Below, in pieces: positions 16,945-24,030 of a DNA stretch of 64,000 nt (positions are counted from its first letter, which is position 1; each line of letters opens with the position of its first letter). The notes beneath the pieces are model-generated. The model was not told the DNA's origin. It did no database searches and saw nothing but the letters and a program-made list of their open reading frames with translations. The translations under genes and the position numbers were made by a program. The stretch lies in contig NZ_JACBZY010000001.1 of assembly GCF_013408685.1 (NCBI RefSeq), positions 2,604,001 through 2,668,000 on the forward strand, given 5' to 3'. Source of the DNA: Schumannella luteola (GTDB lineage: Bacteria; Actinomycetota; Actinomycetes; Actinomycetales; Microbacteriaceae).

Positions 16945-19083
16945 ATGGCCCAATCAGGGCAGAAGCAGTCGCCGCGCACCTCCGGGCGCCGTGGCGGTCA
17001 GCAGCAGCGACGCCGCGCGCACGCGGACGAGGCGGGTCTCATCCCGGTGCTCGCCCGCACCGTGCGCGCGATCGAGAACGCCGCCGAGCGCGGCAAGGTC
17101 AACGCCGGCGGACGCACCCGCTACCGCGTGGTGGCCGTGCTGGTGCGCGAGGAGCGCGCCCGCATCAAGGCCGACACCGCGATCAGCGAGGGCGAGCGCG
17201 TCAAGGAGCTCACGCGGCTCGACGGCATCGCGACGATCATGGCGAAGACCGCCTCGCGCGACACCTCGCTCATCGCGCTGCTCACCGATACCGCTCCGCT
17301 CAACGCGGCCCAGCAGGAGCTGCGTCGCTCGCTGCTGATCGACGCCGGCACCGAGCTGAGCCCCGACGACCTCATCGTCGTCACCGAGGCTCCGGTCGTC
17401 ACGATCGAGCAGGAGAAGCAGGTCGTTCCGCAGTCGGTGCGGCAGTACCAGATGTCGAACCCGTTCCTCGCGCCCGACTTCAGTCTCGCGACGCCGAAGC
17501 CGCAGATGACCGGCCGCCTCGCGAACTGGGAGCTCATCGACCCGCTGTTCCGCAGCTTCGAGGTCGGCGGCGGGGGAGCGGCGAGCATGTCGCTGCCCGA
17601 GGCGCACAGCCTCGCGACGCCCGGCGGCACCGAGCTCATGCGCCACCAGGCACGCTTCATCGAGAGCGCCCGCGACGGCCACCGCACCTACCTGCTCGCC
17701 GACGAGCCCGGCCTCGGCAAGACGGCGCAGGCTCTGCTCGCCGCGTCCGTCACCGCCTCCTACCCGCTGCTCGTCGTCGTGCCGAATGTCGTCAAGATGA
17801 ACTGGGCCCGCGAGGTGCAGAAGTGGACGCCGCAGCGCACCGTCACGGTCGTGCAGGGCGACGGCCAGAACATCGACGCCTTCGCCGACATCGTCGTCGT
17901 CAACTACGAGGTGCTCGATCGGCACGTCGCCTGGCTGTCGCGTCGCGGCTTCAAGGGGATGATCGTCGACGAGGCGCACTTCATCAAGAACCGCGACTCG
18001 CAGCGCTCGAAGAACGTGCAGGCGCTCTCGGCCAGCATCCGCGCCGCGCAGCCGAAGGCGCTGTTCATCGCGCTCACCGGAACGCCGCTGATCAACCAGA
18101 TCGAGGACTTCCGCATGATCTGGCAGTACCTGGGCTGGATCGACGAGAAGAAGCCGACGAGCGGGCTCATGAAGAAGCTCGAGGACACCGAGCTCTCGCC
18201 CGGCGACCAGGGCTTCTTCTCCGCCGCCCGCGAGGCCGTCGTGGAGATGGGCATCGTGCGGCGCAAGAAGGAGGACGTCGCGGCCGACATCCCCGCGCGT
18301 CGCGTCGCCGACATCCCGGTCGAGCTCGACGGCGAGGAGGGCCGCTCGATCCGTGCGGCCGAGCAGGCGCTCGTCGCTCGACTGCTCGCGCGCTTCGACC
18401 GCATCCGCCAGGCGAAGCCCGACGCTGACGAGGCCGACCTCATCCGGCTCGTGGCGCACGCCGAGCTCGAGGAGTCGCGCGGAGCGAGCTCGAGCGAGGG
18501 CACGGGCGACAACGTCTTCACGATGGTGCGCCGCATCGGCCAGGCCAAGGCGACCCCGGCCGCCGACTACACGGTCAACCTGGCGCGCAACGTCGGCAAG
18601 GTCGTCTTCTTCGCCAAGCACATCGATGTGATGGATGCGGCCGAGAAGCACTTCGCGGCCGCGGGCCTGCGCACGATCTCGATCCGCGGCGACCAGACCG
18701 CCACGGCGCGTCAGGCGCAGATCGACGCGTTCACGAACGACCCCGACGTCGCGATCGCGGTCTGCTCGCTGACGGCCGCCGGCGTCGGCGTGAACCTGCA
18801 GGTCGCCTCCAACGTCGTGCTCGCCGAGCTCAGCTGGACCAGCGCCGAGCAGACCCAGGCGATCGACCGCGTGCACCGCATCGGCCAGTCGCTGCCCGTC
18901 ACCGCGTGGCGCATCATCGCCGCGCAGACGCTCGACGGCCGCATCGCCGAGCTCATCGACTCGAAGGCGGGCCTCGCCGCCCGCGCGCTCGACGGCGCCG
19001 AGATCGACGAGCAGGCCGGCGGCTCGGTGCAGCAGGATGCGCTCGTCGCGCTGCTGACCGACGCGGTCGCCGCGCGCGGCTGA
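16945..19083 (+). CDS. SNF2-family DEAD/DEAH helicase
   Basis: A 712-residue superfamily 2 ATPase. The N-terminal 240 residues are not recognisable. The ATPase core follows: Q/HQ-type motif MRHQARFIESA, Walker A DEPGLGKT near residue 253, Walker B DEAH near residue 342, motif III LTGTPLINQ. The C-terminal lobe has CSLTAAGVGVNLQVASNVVL and the Arg-finger motif QAIDRVHRIGQ, typical of SNF2 and SMARCAL1-like annealing helicases. A role in DNA repair or fork remodelling is likely from the family. The ATG has a clear Shine-Dalgarno sequence. A hairpin terminator follows. Confidence 0.88.
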   Translation: MAQSGQKQSPRTSGRRGGQQQRRRAHADEAGLIPVLARTVRAIENAAERGKVNAGGRTRYRVVAVLVREERARIKADTAISEGERVKELTRLDGIATIMAKTASRDTSLIALLTDTAPLNAAQQELRRSLLIDAGTELSPDDLIVVTEAPVVTIEQEKQVVPQSVRQYQMSNPFLAPDFSLATPKPQMTGRLANWELIDPLFRSFEVGGGGAASMSLPEAHSLATPGGTELMRHQARFIESARDGHRTYLLADEPGLGKTAQALLAASVTASYPLLVVVPNVVKMNWAREVQKWTPQRTVTVVQGDGQNIDAFADIVVVNYEVLDRHVAWLSRRGFKGMIVDEAHFIKNRDSQRSKNVQALSASIRAAQPKALFIALTGTPLINQIEDFRMIWQYLGWIDEKKPTSGLMKKLEDTELSPGDQGFFSAAREAVVEMGIVRRKKEDVAADIPARRVADIPVELDGEEGRSIRAAEQALVARLLARFDRIRQAKPDADEADLIRLVAHAELEESRGASSSEGTGDNVFTMVRRIGQAKATPAADYTVNLARNVGKVVFFAKHIDVMDAAEKHFAAAGLRTISIRGDQTATARQAQIDAFTNDPDVAIAVCSLTAAGVGVNLQVASNVVLAELSWTSAEQTQAIDRVHRIGQSLPVTAWRIIAAQTLDGRIAELIDSKAGLAARALDGAEIDEQAGGSVQQDALVALLTDAVAARG

Positions 19084-19108
19084 GCCGGGCGCGGCCGAAG
19101 CGCCGCAC

Positions 19109-19140
19109 GAGGGGCCGTCACCGCAGGGCGGCGGCCCCTC
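19109..19140 (+). terminator. Terminator of the SNF2-type helicase gene
   Basis: Arms GAGGGGCCG (19109-19117) and CGGCCCCTC (19132-19140) form a 9-bp GC-rich stem 25 bases after the stop codon. No T tract follows. Confidence 0.7.
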
Positions 19141-19276
19141 GGCTGTACCCCGCGGCGCGCTGACGATCACCCCGGAGTCGCGGCGACGCCGCGATCGGGC
19201 CCGGTTGCGCATGCGCTCGTGTACCCCGCGCGGGGGTGACCCGAGGTGGGGGGCGCGCGGGGGTTCCCTCATTTCG

Positions 19277-19470
19277 TAACGTGGTGCCTGCACCAGTCGG
19301 GGGACTGGAAGGCGGCGGTGATCTCGTCGAGAAACCGGTGATACGGGGGTTGACCCGGTGTTCCGGGAGCACCGCCGCCAGTGCATCCTCAAAGTCTTTT
19401 GGGGGGATGTCGCGGAGGGGGATTCCGCCGACATGGAAGGGGCCGCTCGGGGGAGCGGCCCCTTCGTCAT
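19277..19470. ncRNA. Candidate structured RNA in a 422-bp gene-free stretch
   Basis: Between the helicase stop and the convergent PabC-like gene there is no credible protein gene. On the plus strand a TAACGT (19277-19282) could be a -10. It is followed by small hairpins (CCAGT/ACTGG at 19293-19307), a perfect 10-bp long-range stem (GGCGGCGGTG 19311-19320 with its complement 19370-19379), a stem ATGTCG/CGACAT (19407-19412 with 19429-19434), and a perfect 12-bp hairpin at 19437-19464. Several loops are G runs on this strand, hence C runs on the other, so the transcribed strand is uncertain. No known RNA family is assigned. Confidence 0.4.
19437..19464. terminator. Perfect 12-bp hairpin, possible terminator of the RNA candidate or of pabC
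   Basis: AAGGGGCCGCTC (19437-19448) pairs exactly with 19453-19464 across a GGGG loop. It could end a plus-strand RNA or act on transcripts of the minus-strand lyase gene, whose stop is at 19506-19508. Being symmetric it may work in both directions. Confidence 0.6.
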
Positions 19471-19505
19471 TCCCGGGTGCGCAGTCGGGTCGGGACCGCG
19501 CTCGG

Positions 19506-20384
19506 CTACTCCGTGCGGCCGGCCAGGTAGGCGTTCATGGCGGCCGAGAGCTGCGCATCCACCGGCAGCGCGCGCTCGTCGATCGCCCGCACGGCGGCGG
19601 CGTGCCGAACCGAGGACACCATCCACGCCGCGTCGGCCCGCTGCAGGTCGAGGGGGCTGATCGACGCGAAACGGGTCGGGATGCCCTGCCTCGCCGCCCA
19701 GCGGAACAGGTCGGCCTGCGTCGTGCCCGGCAGGATGCCGACATCGGTGCGCGGCGTCGCGAGCACGCCGTCGAGGCGCACGACCAGGTTCGCGGTCGGC
19801 CCCTCGAGCACGAGCCCGTCGGTCGACACGAACAGCGCATCGTCGGCGCCCCGCCGCACTGCCTCGCGGCGCGCGGCCATGTTGGTGGCGTAGCTCAGCG
19901 TCTTCGCGCCGGCGAGCAGCCACGGCGAGGTGCTCGCGACGTCGGAGTGGTAGCCCCGGTCGAGCAACGCGACCCGGATGCCCTCGGTGCGAGCGGCGTG
20001 GAAGTCGCCGGAGGGCTCGCCCCAGGCCCATCCCGTCGGCCGGTCGCCGCCGTCGACGCCGCGGCTCAGCACGATCTTGACCCACGACTCCTCGTGGGCG
20101 GCGAGGGTATCGGCGACGCGCAGGATCGCCTCCCTCCACCCGTCGAGATCGGGCGCCGGGAGGTCGAGCATCGCCGCTGAGGAGGCGAGTCGGGTCAGGT
20201 GCGGACGCAGCGCCTGGGGGTGACCCCGCCCGATGCTGATCGTCTCGAAGACGCCGTCGCCGCGCGTCGCCGCGAGTTCGAGCGCGTGCAGAGCCGGCGC
20301 GTCCGGATCGACGAGTCGCACCGCATCCACCCGGCCGGAGGGCGCGAGGTCGAGCAGGGCGAGTACGGCGTCGGGGTGGTGCAT
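19506..20384 (-). CDS. pabC: Aminodeoxychorismate lyase-like class IV aminotransferase
   Basis: A 292-residue PLP enzyme of the class IV (D-amino acid/branched-chain aminotransferase-like) fold. The PLP-Lys lies in LLAGAKTLSYATNMAARREA, and the segments GADDALFVSTDGLVLEGPTANL and GILPGTTQADLF match PabC and related lyases. PabC releases pyruvate from aminodeoxychorismate to give p-aminobenzoate for folate. No pabA/pabB is adjacent, so a general aminotransferase role cannot be excluded. CAGGAT (20391-20396, complement) lies 6 bases before the ATG. Confidence 0.8.
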   Translation of the reverse strand: MHHPDAVLALLDLAPSGRVDAVRLVDPDAPALHALELAATRGDGVFETISIGRGHPQALRPHLTRLASSAAMLDLPAPDLDGWREAILRVADTLAAHEESWVKIVLSRGVDGGDRPTGWAWGEPSGDFHAARTEGIRVALLDRGYHSDVASTSPWLLAGAKTLSYATNMAARREAVRRGADDALFVSTDGLVLEGPTANLVVRLDGVLATPRTDVGILPGTTQADLFRWAARQGIPTRFASISPLDLQRADAAWMVSSVRHAAAVRAIDERALPVDAQLSAAMNAYLAGRTE

Positions 20385-20419
20385 GGGCTCATCCTGCGCC
20401 CGCCGCGGCGTCGGAGCGC

Positions 20420-20743
20420 TCAGGCGTCGCGGCGCGCCTCGAGGCGGCCGATGAGCGACCAGACCGTCGTCGTGAGGCCCGGGTAGGCGAGGGCGATCTG
20501 GCGCAGGATGCGGTAGTCGCGGTCGGCGGTCGGCACGCGTCCGCCGTCGGCGCGGATCATCTCGGCGCGGAGGGTCCAGACGACCAGCTCGTCGACGGAG
20601 GGGATCTCCTCCATGAACGCCCAGGGGTCTTCACCGGCGTGCAGCCGTTCGAGCACCACGGTGCCGAGCTCGTCGTTCGCCTCGGCGCGCAGCACCTCGA
20701 GGCTGGCGCGGCGGGCGTGACCGCCATCCGGATCGAACGACAT
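20420..20743 (-). CDS. Conserved hypothetical protein, 107 residues
   Basis: A small soluble, mostly helical protein with no recognised domain. Notable segments are GHARRASLEVLRAE near the N-terminus and DPWAFMEEIPSVDELVVWTLRAEM in the middle. TAGTCT (20751-20756, complement) ends 7 bases before the ATG, so it has its own promoter although it sits only 10 bases after the stop of the LysR-like gene on the same strand. Confidence 0.65.
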   Translation of the reverse strand: MSFDPDGGHARRASLEVLRAEANDELGTVVLERLHAGEDPWAFMEEIPSVDELVVWTLRAEMIRADGGRVPTADRDYRILRQIALAYPGLTTTVWSLIGRLEARRDA

Positions 20744-20753
20744 GACGTCGAGA

Positions 20754-21485
20754 CTAACCGCGACCCGAGCCGCGACGCCGGGACGCGCCGCCCCCCGAAC
20801 GGCCGCCGGGGCGGCCCGGGCGTGTCGGGCGGGCGCCCTTCCTCGTGGCCGCAGCGGACTTCGCCGCCGCATCCTGCTTGGCCTTCTTCTTGGCCGCCTT
20901 CGCGGCGCGCTGGGCCGCCTTCGCCTGCTGCAGGGCTTCGGCCTCGGCGGTGCCCGAGGCGCCGCGGGAACTGTTCGCGGTGCGGCCGCGCACGATGCCG
21001 ATGAAGGCCTGCACGCGGTCGTCGCCGGCGTCGCCGGAACGCCAGACGAGCGCGATCCCGGTGTCGTCGGCCCCGTCGAGCGGGCGGGCGATGACGTCGC
21101 GCCGGGAGTGGGCGCGGGCCACGCCCTGGGGCATGATCGCGACGCCCACGTTCGCGGCGACGAGCTCGACGGCGTCGGCTCCGGTGCCCTCGAGCAGGGT
21201 CTCTCCTGCGAGGTCGGCGAGGTCGATGCGCGCGAGGTCGGCGATCGCGTGATCCTTCGGCGCCACCACGACCGGCTGCTCGCGGTAGAGGGGGATGGAA
21301 CGCAGCGCGTCATCCTCGGGCGGATCGCGCAGCAGGGCCATCGCGATGCCGCCCTCGCGCAGCTCCGCCAGCGCGACAGCCTCGCCGAGCGGCCGCAGCT
21401 CGAGCGTCTCGCTCTCGCGCTCGTTCCAGGTGCGGCCCCATTTGCCGGGCACGACCCCGGGCACGAAGGCGACGATGAAGCTCAC
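20754..21485 (-). CDS. LysR substrate-binding-domain protein without HTH, with a Lys-rich tail
   Basis: A 243-residue protein that begins directly in a LysR-type effector-binding domain (segments LAELREGGIAMALLRDPP, LVAANVGVAIMPQGVARAHS). The N-terminal winged helix expected of LysR regulators is missing, and upstream sequence gives no place for it because TAGCCT (21492-21497, complement) ends 6 bases before the GTG. Instead, residues from about 165 on form an Ala/Lys helix (KAAKKKAKQDAAAK) followed by an Arg/Gly-rich end, a histone-like composition that could bind nucleic acid nonspecifically. It is divergent from the DUF5997 gene with a 53-bp spacer, suggesting shared function. Confidence 0.8.
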   Translation of the reverse strand: MSFIVAFVPGVVPGKWGRTWNERESETLELRPLGEAVALAELREGGIAMALLRDPPEDDALRSIPLYREQPVVVAPKDHAIADLARIDLADLAGETLLEGTGADAVELVAANVGVAIMPQGVARAHSRRDVIARPLDGADDTGIALVWRSGDAGDDRVQAFIGIVRGRTANSSRGASGTAEAEALQQAKAAQRAAKAAKKKAKQDAAAKSAAATRKGARPTRPGRPGGRSGGGASRRRGSGRG

Positions 21486-21538
21486 GTCCCCAGGCTAGGC
21501 GGTCATCTCGTGCCGCCGGGCCCGCGTAACCTGGTGTC

Positions 21539-21919
21539 GTGAGCGCGCAGCAGCAGACCATGAAGCCGGCCACGGCGGCCAAGAAGCTCGGCATCCACCT
21601 GCCGTCGACGCCGGAGGAGTTCCAGCAGACCCCGCTCACCCGCGAGGCGTTCCAGTCGCTGCAGAGCTCGCCGCCCGAGTGGCTCGTGCAGCTGCGCCTG
21701 ACGGGGCCGCACCCCAAGCAGGAGGTGGCTCGCAAGCTCGGCGTCTCCACGTCGGGGCTCGCTCGTGCCGGTGTGACGGATGCGCTGACGACCGAGCAGA
21801 TCCGCGCGCTGCTCGAGGACCAGCCGGAGTGGCTGCGTCAGGAGCGCGCGACGCAGGCTCAGGTGCGTGCCGACGCGGCCTATCGCAAGAAGGCCGCCGC
21901 GGACGCCGCGCGCGACTGA
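21539..21919 (+). CDS. DUF5997 family protein
   Basis: A 126-residue protein matching DUF5997: it has MKPATAAKKLGIHLPSTPEE near the start, RKLGVSTSGLARAGV in the middle (helix-turn-helix-like in appearance) and LLEDQPEWLRQER toward the end, finishing with an Ala/Lys-rich tail. Its function is unknown. TAACCT (21527-21532) ends 6 bases before the GTG. In actinobacteria DUF5997 is commonly found opposite an HTH-less LysR-like gene, as here (from memory). Confidence 0.85.
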   Translation: MSAQQQTMKPATAAKKLGIHLPSTPEEFQQTPLTREAFQSLQSSPPEWLVQLRLTGPHPKQEVARKLGVSTSGLARAGVTDALTTEQIRALLEDQPEWLRQERATQAQVRADAAYRKKAAADAARD

Positions 21920-21940
21920 GCTCGCGGGGCGAGAGCGCCG

Positions 21941-21974
21941 ACGCCGGGCCTTGACGGGTCCGGCGTTCTCTTCT
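21941..21974 (+). terminator. Intrinsic terminator after the DUF5997 gene
   Basis: ACGCCGGGCC (21941-21950) pairs with GGTCCGGCGT (21957-21966) with one G-U pair, a 6-base loop and a pyrimidine-rich TCTCTTCT tail. The loop contains the TTGACG that serves as -35 of the next promoter. Confidence 0.75.
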
Positions 21975-21998
21975 AGCTTGTACTCAACAGAACCGTTG
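21951..21998 (+). promoter_or_regulatory. Promoter and candidate operator of the ArsR/AHSA1 operon
   Basis: A textbook promoter is visible: TTGACG (21951-21956), a 17-base spacer, TAGCTT (21974-21979). The predicted start region carries an inverted repeat CAAC-N6-GTTG (21985-21998) inside TACTCAACAGAACCGTTGCT, the size and place expected for an ArsR operator that would block transcription. Autoregulation is an inference. Confidence 0.65.
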
Positions 21999-22016
21999 CT
22001 AAAGGGAAGTGTTGGA

Positions 22017-22415
22017 ATGAGGGATCCCCGGGCCGAGGACGATCGACTCGATCGCGCCTTCCTCGCGCTCGCCGACCCGGTGCGCCGCGCGATCGTCGCG
22101 CGACTGAGCCGCGGTCCGGCGACCGTGAACGAGCTCGCCGAGCCGCATCCCATCACGACCCAGGCCGTCTCCCGGCACATCCGAGTGCTCGAGGAGGCCG
22201 GCCTGGTCACCCGCAGCCGGGACGCCCAGCGGCGCCCCGTGCACCTCGAGCCTGCGCGGCTCGAGGCCCTCACCGCCTGGATCGATCGCTACCGGCTGAT
22301 CCACGAGCGGCAGTTCCGCGACCTCGACGACGTGCTGGCCGGGCTGGCCGACGACGGGGATGCGGCAGCAGACCGGTCGACGCCGACCGGCGATTCACCG
22401 GAGGAACCATCATGA
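22017..22415 (+). CDS. ArsR-family transcriptional regulator
   Basis: A 132-residue winged-helix repressor. The core runs LADPVRRAIVARLSRGPATVNELAEPHPITTQAVSRHIRVLEEAGLVTRSRD in consecutive pieces, the recognition helix being TTQAVSRHIRVLEE. No Cys metal site is visible, so it belongs to the non-metal branch that typically controls a neighbouring AHSA1/SRPBCC gene. ATG at 22017 was chosen because the promoter and operator lie immediately upstream. It overlaps the next gene by four bases (ATGA). Confidence 0.88.
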   Translation: MRDPRAEDDRLDRAFLALADPVRRAIVARLSRGPATVNELAEPHPITTQAVSRHIRVLEEAGLVTRSRDAQRRPVHLEPARLEALTAWIDRYRLIHERQFRDLDDVLAGLADDGDAAADRSTPTGDSPEEPS

Positions 22416-22894
22416 GCAACCCCGTCACCATCAGCGCCCCCGAGGGCCTGCCCTTCATCGAGATCTCGCGCGAGATCGACCACCCCGTCGAGCTCGTCTT
22501 CCGCGCCTATCGGGAGCCCGACCTGTTCCGGCGCTGGCTCGGACCTCGCGGCTACGAGATGGACCTGGTCGAGTACGACTTCCGCACGGGCGGCTCCTGG
22601 CACTACGTGCACGAGCTCGACGGCGAGCGGTACGGCTTCCGCGGGGTGTTCCACACGGTGCGCGAGGAGGAGTTCGCGCTGCAGACCTTCGAGTTCGAGG
22701 GCTACCCCGATGTTGTCGCCCTCGAGTCGCTCACCTTCACCCGGCTCGACGGCGGACGGACGCGCCTCGACATCCACTCGGTCTACCCGACGGTGGAGTC
22801 GCGCGACGGCATGGTCGCCTCCGGCATGGAGACCGGCGTGACCGAGGGCTACGAGCAGCTGGACGAGCTGCTCGAGGAGCTCGCCGCGGGCTGA
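22412..22894 (+). CDS. SRPBCC/AHSA1-like domain protein
   Basis: A 160-residue AHSA1-like protein with the family opening SREIDHPVELVFRAYREPDLFRRWLGP, the strand DFRTGGSWHYVHE and GYEQLDELLEEL at the end. ArsR-AHSA1 gene pairs are common; the protein likely binds a hydrophobic ligand or acts in response to the signal sensed by the repressor. It is translationally coupled to the arsR gene. Confidence 0.85.
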   Translation: MSNPVTISAPEGLPFIEISREIDHPVELVFRAYREPDLFRRWLGPRGYEMDLVEYDFRTGGSWHYVHELDGERYGFRGVFHTVREEEFALQTFEFEGYPDVVALESLTFTRLDGGRTRLDIHSVYPTVESRDGMVASGMETGVTEGYEQLDELLEELAAG

Positions 22895-22903
22895 GACCGC
22901 TGG

Positions 22904-23962
22904 TCAGTGCTCGGCGGCCAGCCGGCGGGCGATCCGGGCGGCGAGCTCGCCGAGCTCGGAGCGCAGCGCGGGCTCGAGACGCTGGCCGTCACTCGCCTGC
23001 AGCTCGGCCGACAGCGCCAGCACCCGGGCGAGCATCCCGATCTCGAGCTCGGCGTCACCGGCGGACAGCGCCGTGGATCGCGAGGCGCCGTCGGCCCGAT
23101 CCTCGAGGTCGGCGCTGACGGCCGCGACCGGGGCGGGCTCCGGCTCGGCGACGCGCTGCATCGGTCGCGCCGGAGCCACGATCGTCGGGCGGCGGCCGGA
23201 CTCGTCCGGTGCCGCTCCCGCGCCCAGCACCTGCACGCGAGCCCCGCCGTGGCGATGCCAGATCGACGCCGTCCAGGCGCAGAGCAGCGCATCGAGCAGA
23301 TCCTCGCGGTGCTTGTAGGGCGCGTCGAGCAGGGGCGAGTCGTCGTCGACGAGCGCCGCGGAGAGCGGATGCGAGCGCATCCGCAGCGGCGGATCGGCCG
23401 TGTCGAGCCCCGTCATGCGCTCGATCAGCTGATCGCACGCCGCGGCGCGCAGCACCCGGGCCTCAGTGCGGGAGGCGGCGGGATCGAGCCGCTTGTAGCG
23501 CGGCCGGCGCTCGTCGTAGCCGAGCTCCTCCATGCCCACGATCGTCGTGTACGGGTAGCACTCGAACAGGGCGACGCGGTCGGTCGGCGCGGGCTCGGTT
23601 CCGTCGACGTAGACGAAGCCGGCGTGTTCGAGCCGCTCGCGCAGCAGCGTGCCGCCCTGCAGCGGGCTGGCGAGGTTCATCGGGTTGGCGGCGACCTTCC
23701 ACCGCCCGTAGCCGGACGCGACCTCACGCTCGGCCTGCCGCATCCCGGCCGCGTTGGTGACGACGAGCGGGGCGTCGATCGCGATCACGTCGCCCGGCGC
23801 CGCGGAGGCGATCAGCCAGGCCGCGACCGCATCCACCCCGCGTTCCCAGCCTGCTGAGAGCACGGCGCCGGTCTCGTCGATCACGGCCAGCCCGGTCTCG
23901 TTCGCGGCACGGGCGGGGGTGCTGTCGCGCCAGGCGAGATCGACCCCGAAGAAGCGCGGCAT
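22904..23962 (-). CDS. DUF429 family protein with a C-terminal extension
   Basis: A 352-residue protein. Residues 1-235 match DUF429 (predicted RNase H-like nuclease fold): FFGVDLAWRD at the N-terminus with an Asp of the active-site type, IAIDAPLVV near residue 60, ECYPYTTIVGMEELGY, and DALLCAWTA near residue 230. The last 115 residues are an Ala/Pro/acidic linker and an amphipathic helix not found in the basic family. TAGCCT (23969-23974, complement) ends 6 bases before the ATG. Confidence 0.8.
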   Translation of the reverse strand: MPRFFGVDLAWRDSTPARAANETGLAVIDETGAVLSAGWERGVDAVAAWLIASAAPGDVIAIDAPLVVTNAAGMRQAEREVASGYGRWKVAANPMNLASPLQGGTLLRERLEHAGFVYVDGTEPAPTDRVALFECYPYTTIVGMEELGYDERRPRYKRLDPAASRTEARVLRAAACDQLIERMTGLDTADPPLRMRSHPLSAALVDDDSPLLDAPYKHREDLLDALLCAWTASIWHRHGGARVQVLGAGAAPDESGRRPTIVAPARPMQRVAEPEPAPVAAVSADLEDRADGASRSTALSAGDAELEIGMLARVLALSAELQASDGQRLEPALRSELGELAARIARRLAAEH

Positions 23963-24030
23963 GGCGCGAGGCTATCGGGCGCGACGCATGCGGGATGCCC
24001 CGAGTCCGAGGGTGTTCCTAGGCTGGGGGC

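Noticed and set aside
19277-19470. SRP RNA, RNase P RNA or tmRNA in the 422-bp gap
   Set aside because: The conserved cores of these RNAs, such as the GGAAGG-type SRP loop, are not present; a 6C-type RNA could not be confirmed either.
16954-20139. A 1061-codon minus-strand frame opposite the SNF2-type helicase
   Set aside because: A GC-driven shadow frame with no motif; the plus strand carries all helicase motifs.
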